Shown piece after piece: positions 45,029 to 56,340 of a stretch of 64,000 nt of DNA. The stretch lies in NCBI GenBank assembly GCA_033398695.1, contig CM065816.1, forward strand, positions 132,901,358-132,965,357. Direction: 5' to 3'. Numbering within the stretch: position 1 is the stretch's first letter; each line of letters starts with the position of its first letter. The notes below the pieces were generated by a model. That model searched no databases and was not told where the DNA came from. It saw nothing but the letters and a program-made list of their open reading frames with translations. Position numbers and translations under genes: made by a program. Origin of the DNA: Orobanche coerulescens (taxonomy: Eukaryota; Streptophyta; Magnoliopsida; Lamiales; Orobanchaceae).

Positions 45029-46361
45029 TATTAGTGGGAGGGCGGCCATGAGGATGAAACGGACGAGTTTAGTTCGTTTCGGACTCCGGAGAGTCCAAAC
45101 AGATAAACTCCGATTCCGTTTCGATGTATTTATATCGATTAATTAATCCAATTAATTAAACATATCAAATTCAAAATAATATAATTAATTTCTTTAATAA
45201 ATAATTATATTTATGAATTAAATTAATCACCCAGTAATTTATTTATTTCATTAGGCCATAAATCAGTTTATCCAATAAATCCATTTAAACATCCAATGTC
45301 CCAAATTTAGATATCCAATATCTAATATTCATAATGAGGCAATTAGCTTGATTCATTCCGTAAATCGATCTATTGCGCGACTCGGAGGGTCCGTCTCGAT
45401 CGTGATGGGAGGAACCAAAGAGTAGTAGCACCACCTAGCCAGCCTGGCGGCCTACACCGTACCCCAACTGAGAACGAATGATTGGGATCATTCAAGAACC
45501 ATTATGTCGTGAATACCAGTATACGTATAAACCCTTGTTTCAAATGTCCCGATCAAGTTATAGGGTCACGGTCAGTCAAAACCTATCTGTACTTGACGCT
45601 ATGCATGCGTTAATGCAAATCGAGATCATCGAGCTGTCGTGTATCTAATACAACTAGCTCCAATGCTTTGGCCAAAGACTTATGATCTCATCTGCCAATT
45701 ACCGCATAGGACACATAACCCGCTCACTAACGGGAGAAAGAATTCTATCTTGGTATTCAGTAAGACCTACTACTTGCCCGTCAAGATGCACGTCGAGGTT
45801 GACCCTCGCCTTCCGGTTTACAGGGTCAAACTACTCTAATGAAAATCTTGACGTAACAAGCACATCCCTACTAAATCCTTAAGTCGAAGATTCACGAATA
45901 CCTATCACAACCTTTCGATTCCGTTATTGACTGTCCCGGAGTGAAATCCGTGTGACGAATCGAGGGTGAGTCGGTTCGAGTATACTAATCCAATTAGCAT
46001 ACCTATAATGTGTGCTCACACTAACCATTAGCATTCGACAGGCATTCTCCATGTCAAAGAACACGTCATACAAGTCTTCACATAAACTTAACGCCCAGTC
46101 AAGTTTCATCGACTTGCGAACGATTAAGTATTTGAGCTATAAACCTTTCCAGTGCCGACCCCCTTATCCAATAAGGAGTGGGACATTTTGCTCTCAAATA
46201 CACGGACTAGTTTCTATATGTATATTTACGAGTTAGGAATGCCAGTAACTACCAGTAAATAAGGAAACATTCATTGCCTTATATCAATAGTTTACATAAT
46301 TACAAGTACAATGCCCTCACTCAACATCCCCTGAGTGGCATTAGAGGGCATACTCCTAACA
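45029..46361 (-). repeat. Solo copia-type LTR, right part (5' end in element sense)
   Basis: The minus strand starts TGTTAGGAGTATGCCCTCTA at 46361, matching the TGTTAGGAATATGCCCTC start of the 12.6-kb LTR, and stays alignable through the ATTAATTAATCC block. Together with 36115-36785 it makes an LTR of about 2.0 kb. Flanks AGAAA (left) and AGGAG (right) do not match, so no clear target duplication. Confidence 0.88.
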
Positions 46362-46940
46362 AGGAGAAAATACATAATTTTGACTTGAAGTCGTTCGTAA
46401 ATTATAATGTCAAATAAAATGTTGAGTTTTAAACATAAGCAAAAGTTCAAACTTTTATCGAAAAACAAAATTGGTGCATCGCACGGGTAAGAATGTCTCG
46501 TCCTAACATATAATTAAGGCATTAAAGTATTTATTAATGAAAATATACATAATATAGGTGATAGTAATTAAAAAAGTAAAATTATCCAAAAATCTATACA
46601 TAACACGTAGGACAAATTATTCTGGTGCAAGAAAAAAACTCAACTTTTATAATATAATAGATAGATAGATAAATTAATTATTATATGATTCAATTATTTA
46701 ATTTAATCTAATTTTATTTCACAAAATGCGAGAATGGATTAACGTGATGAATAATATGCTCTTGTAGAGGCTTCTCTTAGGGCGAGAGTTAGGAATCAAA
46801 CTGAATTATTAAAATGGAGATCAGTACATTGACGGTTTAGATGACGCCAAATTAGTAGGGATACATGTATATATAATAAAACAATTTTTTTATCACGTGT
46901 CCAGACTATATAAAAGAAATAATATTTAAATATTATTCAT
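46362..46940. other. AT-rich DNA without a recognised feature
   Basis: Contains a short GATA run near 46663-46674 and nothing coding. Confidence 0.5.
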
Positions 46941-47429
46941 ATTACTATATATATAATGCAGCGTCATTAAATGACGCATGCATTGTCGTTTTGTTTATGT
47001 AAAATTGGGTCAAAAATTGTATTTTCACTGGAGTTGGGCCTTAAGGCCCAATTATCACATTTTGATTAAAAATGCACAAGGTTTCAATTTTTTTTATTCT
47101 GCATCATCCATCTCACGTTGGCCTGGGGGCAATTAATCCCAGTGGTCCGGACCCGTCCCATCCTGCACCAGGACAAAATGAGATTACTATATATATATAA
47201 TGCAGCGTTATTAAATGACGCATGCATTGTCGTTTCGTTTATGTAAAATTGGGTCAAAAATTGTATTTTCACTGGAGTTGGGCCTTAAGGCCCAATTATC
47301 ACCTTTTGATTAAAAATGCACAAGGCTTCAATTTTTTTTATTCTGCATCATCTATCTCGCGTTGGCCGGGGGGCAATTAATCCCAATGGTCTGGACCCGT
47401 CTCATCCCGCACCAGGACAAAATGAGATT
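46941..47429. repeat. Two-copy tandem duplication, period 243 bp
   Basis: Both copies begin ATTACTATATATATAATGCA, contain the 17-base near-palindrome GCGTCATTAAATGACGC (GCGTTATT in copy two), the perfect palindrome TTGGGCCTTAAGGCCCAA, and end GACAAAATGAGATTA. A third, short version of the start lies at 47984-48023. Confidence 0.93.
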
Positions 47430-48023
47430 AAAATTTTAAAATTCAAAGCCTGTTCTCATTTTTAAATTTTTGGATGGGCCCGCGAGTTCAAATATCGAAT
47501 CCTGATGGGATCTTCTTCCCGTCCCGTAACAATGTCTAATAATTGGTGAGACTCGGGGGCTGAGAATATTGTGCAAATTTCGAGAGCAGTATATCTATCC
47601 GACGTAAGGGCAAGATGTTTCCACCCAAAGTACGAAATTCTAAATCAATTGACAATGAGAGGTGTAGTTCAGGATCTTTATATATTAAGTGCAAGGCTTG
47701 TAATTACTCGATGTTGGACTAATGCTTCGACAAAGAGTATTGTAACATAAGTATGAGTTCTAAGGATTGTAATCTATTTCGTTCGTCTTTAATTTCAATT
47801 GTTATATTGTTATGAAGTTATGAATTTGAAACTTTGAATATGTAACTTGAATTTATTATCGTGTAACAAGTCTAAATATCGAGTTCATTTGAGAGTTAAT
47901 ATTGGTCAACGGGACTGCCTTTTGTCCTGTACCCAGACGATCGGGATCAATTCTCCAAAGGTGTAATCCCATCCCGTCTTGTATATATAATGCACCGTCA
48001 TTAAACGACGCATGCATTGTCGT
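47430..48023. other. Spacer with a third partial repeat copy
   Basis: No gene is recognised. The end, TATATATAATGCACCGTCATT onward, matches the start of the 243-bp unit. Confidence 0.5.
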
Positions 48024-48300
48024 TTCGGCTCCCGTTTCTTTTTTAGCCCAAAACTAAGGCCCACTATTCAGCCCACAACAGATAACCAAAATGTGTTTAG
48101 CCCAAAACAAAAGGGGTTGGCCCATAAGAAACAGAATTTTAAATTTAACAAATGTTTAAAAGAGTGAACGGCTAACAAAACTCAGGCTTCTACTATAACT
48201 GTAATGCAGAAACAAGCTAACCGCCTAAAACCCGACACACGTATACACGAATAGTCATCGCCCCGCCGCAATGCGGCGGTTCGCAGCCGTCATTGTTATG
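48024..48300. promoter_or_regulatory. Cluster of GGCCCA / AGCCCA (site II-like) motifs with a GC hairpin
   Basis: AGCCCAAAAC, AAGGCCCACT, CAGCCCACAA, TAGCCCAAAA and TTGGCCCATA occur within about 80 bp. CCGCCGCAATGCGGCGG near 48262 can form a hairpin. TGGGCY clusters mark many plant housekeeping promoters; no gene follows that I can identify, so this may be a promoter scrap or part of a repeat. Confidence 0.35.
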
Positions 48301-48900
48301 GTAAAAATAGTGTTGTATTTTCAGATTAGGAAGCTGGTTTCCTTCCAATTTAGTGAGGGTACTTGGGAATGGATGTAATACTTTTTCTTGGGAAGATGTG
48401 TGGGTGGGATCGAGTGTTGGTTGCGTGAATTTCCAACAATATAATTATAATTAAAAATTACAAAGAAATATAATCTATTATAATTCTAATAACATAAAAA
48501 TTACAATTTAGCAGAGCCGAGTAGAACTCTTTCCGTAAGATAATTTTGTCCCTGTATAAGAGCAGACGGCTCAGGCAATATGTCCCCAAGATACAACTGC
48601 TACGTTTATGAGTTAGGTGTTCTCCAAAACTCAGAACTCTGGAGAACGTTCAAGTGCTGGAAACTGGGCATGAAAAGCAAGAAGGAAATATGCTGCAATA
48701 TGTTGTATGCTTGTATTTCGTTATATATTCTGGTGTATGTAATGAAATGCATAAGATAGTGTCCAAAAACCACTTCATCAGGTGGAGAATAATTGCAGAT
48801 TAAAATGCCATTAATTCTCTTTAATCCTTCAGTTGAAGAGTTACCTCCATAAATAGTTTCATTTAATTCGGACGTTACATATGGAGTGTGAAGAGTCATA
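48301..48900. other. Non-coding DNA
   Basis: No reading frame with recognisable similarity. Confidence 0.45.
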
Positions 48901-48904
48901 TTTT

Positions 48905-49200
48905 AGAAGCTGAGTTCTCAACCTGGCTCATTTCAGCCGGGACCAAATATCAACTGGGTTTTTCGACCTCTAAAATTCAGCTGTGTTTTCAACCACCAAA
49001 AGTCAGCTGAGTTTTCATCTTGAAAAAATCAGTTGGGTTTCCAACCTCAAAAAAATCAGCTGGATTTTCAACCTCCAAAAAATCAGCTGGGTTTCTCAAC
49101 CTCCAAAAATCAATTGGCTTTTCAACCACTAAAAACCAGATCGGTTGTCAACATTGGTTTATTTCAGATGGATTTCCAAACTTGGATGATTGCATATGGG
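48905..49200. repeat. Degenerate minisatellite, unit ~30 bp
   Basis: Variants of TCAACCTCCAAAAAATCAGC followed by TGGGTTT recur about eight to ten times, best in 48960-49130. The open frame across it is a repeat of K-S-x-G-F units and is not thought to be a gene. Confidence 0.8.
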
Positions 49201-49229
49201 TTTTAAACCTGGCTGATGACAGTAGAGTT

Positions 49230-49700
49230 GGCTGCAAAAATTAATATAGTTATAGCCCAAATCCAGCCCAAAGTCCAATTGCCAAGAACCAAGAACAAGC
49301 CCACGCCCGAGCCTGTGCCCGAGCTGAGCCGGCGAGCGGGCAGGGGGCGGCGGTGCGCGTGTGGTCTTTGCATCATTGGCCCACTAGTGTATACTACTAG
49401 CTTGTTGTACTACCCATGCACCTTCTTACTAATAAACTAGTCAAGAGGGGTTTAATTTTTCAATGTGGGATAACCTTTCGTACCCACTTTAACTCTTCAC
49501 CATTTCAGTTGAATGGCCAACTTTAATCGATTATTTCTCACTCACCAGAAATCAGTTTTGTGAAAAATAAAATCCTACGTTTATATTCTCGAAACGAGAT
49601 TCACAATTTAATATTTAATTCCCAAGAATTAAATATTTTACCATCATTAAATTGGTCTAAATTGAGTCAAAACTCATTTTTCTAAAATCAATTTCCAACA
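49230..49700 (-). repeat. 5' part of a copia LTR, minus strand
   Basis: The minus strand starts TGTTGGAAATTGATTTTAG at 49700, right after ATGTGGGAGAT, a copia-type polypurine tract (49701-49711). The left end of the LTR could not be fixed; it may include the minisatellite. Confidence 0.6.
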
Positions 49701-49854
49701 ATCTCCCACATGAGTGGAAATAAATGCATGCATGAATGCAGACTCACATACCCAGTTTTCATGAAACACTGCTACATGGGGAAAGGTAGTTTGTGGCTTT
49801 AAACCTTCCTTAGTAAAATATTATCGGATATATCGGCAGCTTAGTGGACACGAT

Positions 49855-51082
49855 TGTTAGGTTGTATACTGCAAAGCATACTTTATGCTTGTATTACCTT
49901 GTTCTCCTGTAACTACCTATGAGAATATTAATTACATTTAATCACATATTTTGCATATTTATTCACGTTATGGTTATGCAAATGAAATGTTTAATTATTT
50001 GTATATTGTAGATAATGTGGTGTGTTGGGGTCACACAAAAGATCACATTATCGATGCCTTATAAAATAATATAATAGTTCATAACCTACATAATTCTAGA
50101 CAAATTATGTGAAAGGTTGTAATGTATACTTGAGATTAGTTGGTCTTGACTATTAGCATGCATTTGCATACATTGAACTGGATCGAAGTGAGATAGTATC
50201 TTTAGTACTGACTGTAAGAAGTACATAAATCTCGGATAATTATTATTTCTTAATTCTAAGTATATAATACTTAATTGTGTATTTATAATATTTATTGCTT
50301 TGATTTACCATGGGTGAGAGTCAAAGTGATTGACTCAATAAGCTTCAAATCTTGGGCAATAATATTATTTATATGACAATTATTATAACTAGAAATCGTG
50401 TCCCGACTCGTGCGGGTTGATGATTTTCCCTTGAGGTGCTCGATAATGGTTATTATATTAAACCCTACAGGTGGATTTAATTCCGATATTATAATAAGGT
50501 TCGAGTGGTACTACCCTTGGATAAGAAATTAATTAATTAATTAAAGCTATCGATAGCTTAAATTAATTAATGGAGATTCGATATTTTAGATACGGAAAAT
50601 AATATATTTAAATATGGAGCTTGATTTCGTAAATTGGGATTCGAGTTAGAAGTGCAATATTAATTCTTTAGTGGATTGGGTTGATATTAGTGAACTCAAT
50701 CATATTAGGAATGGCTTTATATGGAAAGTTGGGTTGCACTAGGAGTCTTAACCCTGATCCTCCTTAAGATACCTAGAGTAGTCCAAATCCTATAAATAAG
50801 ACATCAAGGGGGGTCGGCCGTAACACTCATTGTAGCACAAGAGTTTCGATTCTTTTTAGTGTTTAAATGGATCTTGGCTTGTGTCTTTGATTCTACAATA
50901 GAGATAACACTTTAATTCTTGCTATAAATCGGAATTACTTGAAGAAAAGAAAATCGAGAGTTGTGAGAGGTGATATACTTCGGCCGATCCATCCTTGAAG
51001 TCCAAGCAAGATTCGATAGTTCGTTGCCCACACAATGCTCGGATTAAGGCGGGATCATACTTCGTACGGAAAGATCATAGCA
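49855..51082 (+). repeat. Solo LTR, probably copia
   Basis: It runs TGTTAGGTTGTATACTGC...GATCATAGCA. CGAT flanks both sides (49851-49854 and 51083-51086; five bases, ACGAT, if one A is shared). TATAAATAAG at 50791-50800 is a likely TATA box on the plus strand. No primer site follows, so it is a solo LTR. An alternative right end at CTCAACA (51100) gives no matching flanks. Confidence 0.7.
50791..50800 (+). promoter_or_regulatory. TATA box of the solo LTR
   Basis: TATAAATAAG followed by ACATCAAGG, about 290 bp before the LTR end. Confidence 0.6.
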
Positions 51083-51164
51083 CGATGATTAGGCTCAACA
51101 ACTGACTCTTACGACCCAACTGACAGACCCAACTTGACCGACAGCCTAGGTATTCACAATCTAA

Positions 51165-51176
51165 GTTCTGATACCA
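51165..51176 (-). other. Primer-binding site of a gypsy relic
   Basis: The minus strand reads TGGTATCAGAAC, four bases after an LTR end (GGGTGTTACA). The sequence beyond it (CTTAGATTG...ACCTAGGCTGTCGG) matches the start of the interior of the 36.8-kb element. Confidence 0.8.
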
Positions 51177-51180
51177 TAAA

Positions 51181-53280
51181 TGTAACACCCAAAATGACTC
51201 CAGAGTCGTTACACCCCGTAGAACCCCCCCTCAAGGTCTACTAGGCTAATTAATCACATTCACACATATTACCTAAACATAAAATACTTAATTACATAAA
51301 CTAGGCCATGGCCTCGGCCAAATCATTTTAGTAAAAACAAGGTGCGATCAAAAGTAAATAAAATCATTGCTCATGCAGGGGAATTCGACAATTGTTTATA
51401 AACAATAAAAGTTTATTCAACTGACTTTATGAGACAATAAAAGAAATTGGGAATAAACTCCTGAGACTCGAGCCTAATAACATCATGGCTGACCATCTTT
51501 CGCGTGCGCTTAACGTGCTTGCTTCTCTAACTGGCCATCACATAAAATGCTTAAAAGGCATTTCTCCCATTTTAAGGGTTAGCATTTCAATAGTTAGTGC
51601 AAGTACATAATTACACGATATTATATATATATATATATATACATCTCAAGTCGCACATTCACATTCTTAAAAATATTTATAAGACAATATTTTGGAATAT
51701 TATATCATGTCAAAAACAATACCATCAATCAACATGTCACAACACATCATCATAATAAATGACAATGCAAAAGGTAACCAGCGGCCATGCCTCTTAGCTT
51801 CGACCTCTAGAGGTCCTTCAAACCGTCCCCAGGTGGGAAACAACGCCCATAATCCAGCGCCCATAGCATTGATCCCATAGGCCCCTTCGGATCCATCCCT
51901 AGATGGACAAACCACTCACACACACTTAGCATTTTTACAGTACATCATTCATGTCGGAATAACATCATACATAACATTATGTAATACATGTACTTGCGTT
52001 GATTATTATGATGTTAAAGGAATGATGAATGGACGAGATTCGGTCCGGACCCTCTCCAAAAATTCAACCCTAACACACAACAATATGCAATCAACATAAT
52101 GCTACTGAAAAAATGAGGGGTTGCACTAAAGTCTACCCATTAAAACCCTTTATGGAACTCCTACGAGATCATAATCGGCTAGAATAAATTAACAGTGGAA
52201 ATCACGGTAATTAATCCACAAAACCTCAAGGAAAATAATGGATCGTGATCAATCTAGACTAAATCGCATTGGAATGACATAATCATAAGAAAACCCCCCA
52301 AATCCTCAAAACTAGGTTCTAAGAGATTTACCTCTATTGGAACGGTGATGGAAGATCAGTTAGTGTTAAATTTGTACTAGAAACTTGAAAATATTGTTAG
52401 ATGATGATATCTGGTCAGATTACACGTTCTAACACTCAAAATCGCCGATGGTCGCCGAGGGGAAATGAAGAGGGGTGGAGAAATAACGAAGGTTGACTAT
52501 TGGCTGCCTATGTATACAGGTGCGCTAACAGGCTATAACAGCCGAGTGTTCTGACACAACATGCACTTAGTGCGCATTAAGTGATTATTATAGCCTGCGC
52601 TAATGGACTCAAAAATCTGAATGTTCTGTCCAGGACTTCAAAATCTAAGTGTTTTGCCCAGATTCGTTAGCATGCACTAATGATAGAATTTGCATGCGCT
52701 ATTGTAACACATTAGCGTGCGTTAATTATACAATTAGCGTGCGCTAACCCCTCTGCTCAGCAGTACAGCTGTGAAGCCCAGTCAGTTCGAGCATGCCCCG
52801 GATGATACAAAACTAAAGGTTATAATTAAACAACGAGGTTCTTGGTGAAGAGTACCAACATACAAGATCAAGCGCAAAACAAGCACATGATTCCAACCAC
52901 GCGACGGTATGGAAAAAATACAAAAACCAAATACCCCATACTTTGAAAAATTACAAAACGGCCCAAACTTTTCAAATTCACAATTTAGGATTGTAAAACA
53001 ACACCCAAACTCACAACATGTCTAGATATATTAAATGAACTTGTAGGAATAACGAAACGGCACTTTTAAACAAGATTTACGAGAATCAAGCCTAAATGCG
53101 GAGAAGTTACAGCAATATGCATATTCCCATAAAACAACCCCGAAACTCGTTCGGATGGCCAAAAGTGCATAACAAAATATCTATCTTCGGCCCAAATTTT
53201 CAATGCCATCAAGGGGCGCGAGTGGCTTAGCAAACCAAAGACGATGAGGGACAACGGTCATCTAGACCGCAACAAATTTT
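51181..53280 (-). repeat. Tekay/Del-like gypsy LTR, minus strand, 5' end truncated
   Basis: On the minus strand it ends ...ATTTTGGGTGTTACA at 51181, next to the primer site. Around 53030-53090 it still resembles the early LTR of the 36.8-kb family (TCGTAAATCTTG, then CAAGTTCATTTAAT), and near 53250 the AACGGTCAT stretch that lies ~80 bases from the LTR start. The final bases are lost at the junction with the Tat element. It holds a cluster of TTAGCGTGCGCTAA-like words (52515-52750). Confidence 0.75.
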
Positions 53281-53290
53281 GTGCCTAACA

Positions 53291-54128
53291 CAAGAGTCCC
53301 GGCCACAACACCAGCCAGTGCCGCGACCTCCTCAGAGAACTCTGGAGACTGTTTGAGGAAGGCAAGTTGGATAACTTGGTTACCAAGCCAGAACCCCGGG
53401 CAGAAAGGACCGGGGGGCGCGATCGTCGACAGAACGATGGAATCCCTCCCAACCCGGTCGCCAGGATCGAGCAGAACGAGCCAGAGTACTCAGACAAATC
53501 AATCCCTCCAATCAACCCCGGCGGCCAGATCAATATGCTTCAGTCGGGAGGTGGAAACCTCGAAGGCCTTTCCCCTGTTTCCACCATGTCGAATAGAAAA
53601 CGGAAGGCCGAATTGAGGGCGTTCGCCGGGGTCCATGTCGTGGTACCCCCAGAGCCGATCATCTCAAAAGACGCGCTCATCACCTTCTCCAACAAGGATA
53701 GGGAGGGAGTGCAGTGCCCCAAAGAGGATGCATTGGTAATCTCTGCATGTATCCTTGGGAAAATGGTCGATCGCGTGCTGGTCGACAATGGGAGATTTTG
53801 CCATATCCTATTCAAATCTTCTCTCGACCAGCTCGGCAACCTGACCAAGTTCATCAAGCCATTTGATACCGTGCTTCAAGGGTTTGGCGACAGCACAGTC
53901 CAAGCCTATGGAAGGATCAAGCTCTCTGTCGAGCTAATATGCTATTACGATCCCAAGGTTAGGATTACTAGGAACCTCAATTTTGTAATCATAGATAGGC
54001 CCAGCATCTATAATGGGTTCCTAGGTCGCCCATTTCTAGAAACATTCGAGGCGGTCGCCTCTTCTTTCTTTTACTATATCAAATTCCCCACTGCCGACGG
54101 GACGGTCGGTACTGTAAAAGAAGACTAA
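53291..54128 (+). pseudogene. Tat gypsy gag end and protease
   Basis: The frame begins KSPGHNTSQCRDLLRELWRL, the tail of the gag zinc-knuckle region (GH-T-xxC). A charged linker follows, then AFAGVHVVVPPEPIISKDAL and the retroviral-type protease: VISACILGKMVDRVLVDNGR. The active site reads VDNG where D-N/S/T-G is expected, followed by RFCHILF, an altered form of the usual small-residue run. RITRNLNFVIIDRPSIYNGF and LGRPFL follow, as in related pol proteins. A stop at 54126 ends this part; in an intact element the frame would be joined to RT. Confidence 0.88.
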
Positions 54129-54131
54129 CTA

Positions 54132-55730
54132 ATGGCTAAGAAATATTTGAATTACTCCTGTATCGTATCTTCTTTCAACACTTCCCATACTATTTATAAC
54201 ATTGAGACGATCGACAATCAACCGATGGAGATCGACGAGCCAAGCACCTCGTACCAGCTCGATTCATTGGATGACATCTCACATCGATTGACGGACGACA
54301 TCGAGCTAAAGATTGGTTTCGAGCCAAGCCTCGACATCGATCCAAGGATCGAGTCCGAAAATCGTACCAAACGAGAAGCGACCGTCCCCATTGAAGAGTT
54401 GGAAAGTATAACGATAGATCCGGCTCGCCCAGAGCGGGAAGTACAGATCGGCACAAGCATCAGCCTCGAGTTAAAGGATGATCTGATCAGTTTACTACGT
54501 AAGAACATCGGGGTCTTTGCCTGGTCGCATCAAGATATGGTCGGCATAAGTCCTGAACACGCTTGCCACTATCTAAAGATCGACCCGGCAAGGAAGCCTG
54601 TTCACCAGAAACATAAGAAATTAGGTCCTGAGAAGTACGCAGCGCTCGACATAGAAGTCAAAAAGCTACTCGACAACAAACTAATCGGAGTAGATACAGA
54701 CGAACCACAGTGGGTAGCCAACGCGGTGCTCGTCAAAAAGCCGAGCAACTCCTGGAGGTTATGCATCGACTTCACCGACCTCAACACGGCATGTCCAAAA
54801 GACCACTTTCCGATGCCTCATATTGACCACTTGGTCGATAGCACGGCAGGTTGAGAAATGATGTCGTTCATGCACGCCTTCGCTGGGTACCATCAGATCC
54901 CAATGGCTGAGAAAGACATAAAACACACGTCTTTCCACACGGAAAAAGACGTGTACTTTTGGGTTCGATTGCCGTTCGGTCTGAAGAATACGGGGGCAAC
55001 CTACCAACGGCTAGTCAACGGGATGTTCGCCAACCAGATCGGCAAGACCATGGAGGTTTACATTGACGAAATAGTAGTCAAGAGCCTCAAAAAGGAAGAT
55101 CACCTCAATGACCTGGCCGAGACGTTCGCCATCCTAGAGAAGTTCAACTTGAAACTGAACCCCAAGAAATGCAACTTCGGGGTAAGCTCCGGAAAGTTCC
55201 TGGGGCACATCGTAAGCCATAGGGGGATCGAGGCGAACCCCACCAAGATCCAGGCGATCCTCGACATGCAGGAGCCACAGAATTTCAAACAGGTGCAACG
55301 CCTCACAGGTTGTCTAGCTGCCCTTAACCGTTTCATTTCTCGGCTCGGAGATAAAAGCAAGCCATTCTTCGCGACCATAAAGAACAAGAAGTTTGCATGG
55401 ACAAAGGAGAGTCAAATAGCGTTCGCCAAAATCAAGGAGTATCTGTCTAATCCCCAAATCTTGGCGAAATCGATCCCCGGCAAAAAGCTATTCCTTTACC
55501 TGGCGGCCTTGGAAGTCGCGTTGAGTGCTGTTTTAGTGCGAGCAGAGGGGCATACCCACTTGCCGATCAATTTCGTTAGTCAAGCGCTCCATGACGCGGA
55601 AACGCGTTACACGCCTCTGGAGAAGATCGCCTACGCATTAGTCATGAGTGTTCGCAAGCTGAGGGCCTACTTCTTCAAACACCAAGTGGAGGTTCTGACG
55701 ACTCTCCCCTTAAAGCAAGTTCTGCACTAG
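54132..55730 (+). pseudogene. Tat gypsy reverse transcriptase and RNase H
   Basis: An acidic linker leads to FAWSHQDMVGI, then VRKP-type VLVKKPSNSWRLCIDFTDL and NTACPKDHFPMPHIDHLVDS. A TGA at 54853 interrupts. The frame continues MMSFMHAFAGYHQIPMAEKD, LPFGLKNTGATYQRLVNGMF, then EVYIDEIVVKS. The catalytic YxDD box is YIDE, so the last Asp is replaced and activity should be lost. Next are FLGHIVSHRGIEANPTKI and the RNase H part: FLYLAALEVALSAVLVRAEG and YTPLEKIAYALVMSVRKLR. A stop at 55728 ends it. Stops in a position where relatives are open mean this is not a functional polyprotein. Confidence 0.92.
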
Positions 55731-55756
55731 CCAGACACCAACGGGCGACTCTTCAA

Positions 55757-56340
55757 GTGGTCACTGGAGATCGCCCAATATGGTATCACGTACGCCCCTC
55801 GCATGGCGATCAAAGGCCAAGATCTGGCGGACTTCGTGGTGGAATTAACGTTCCCACCCAGTCTGACCCAGATCGGCCGCCCTGCTTGGAAATTATACGT
55901 AGATGGCTCGACGGACAACTCACGAGCAGGGGCAGGGATTGTCCTCATCAGCCCCGATGGCCAAAGTTTCACAAATATTGTGCGTTTCGGGTTTCGTGCG
56001 ACCAATAATGAAGCCGAGTATGAATCCTTGGTAGGCGGGCTCGATTTAGCGCTCGCCCTGGACGTTCGTCGCCTCCACATCTTCATGGACTCCCTCTTGG
56101 TCGTGAACCAAGTCAGGGGGAATATGAGGCGCGAGGCGAACAAATGATCAAATACCAAGAATTGGTCGCTGAAATGTGCACAAATTTTGAAGAAGTGCTG
56201 ATCGAACAAGTCCCGAGAGAGCACAACTCCCAGGCCGATGCCCTATCCAAACTGGCATCATCAGATGGGGCGCAGATTTCTCTAACATCCAAATCACAAA
56301 ATCGACAAAGCCGGCGATCGACAGAAGCCTGATTACCACA
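55757..56340 (+). pseudogene. Second (archaeal-type) RNase H domain
   Basis: The frame from 55803 shows WKLYVDGSTDNSRAGAGIVL, NNEAEYESLVGGLDLAL and FMDSLLVVNQV, giving the D-E-D residues of an RNase H fold. The second part, in another frame (56144-56332), has FEEVLIEQVPREHNSQADAL and SKLAS. A second RNase H domain after the first is a trait of Tat-lineage gypsy elements. A frameshift near 56145 divides it. Confidence 0.88.

Noticed and set aside
36115..46361. Target duplication for the minus-strand solo LTR
   Set aside because: The flanks AGAAA and AGGAG do not match, so I do not claim one.
49020..49244. Repeat protein with K-S-x-G-F units
   Set aside because: It is the translation of a minisatellite with no start context or relatives.
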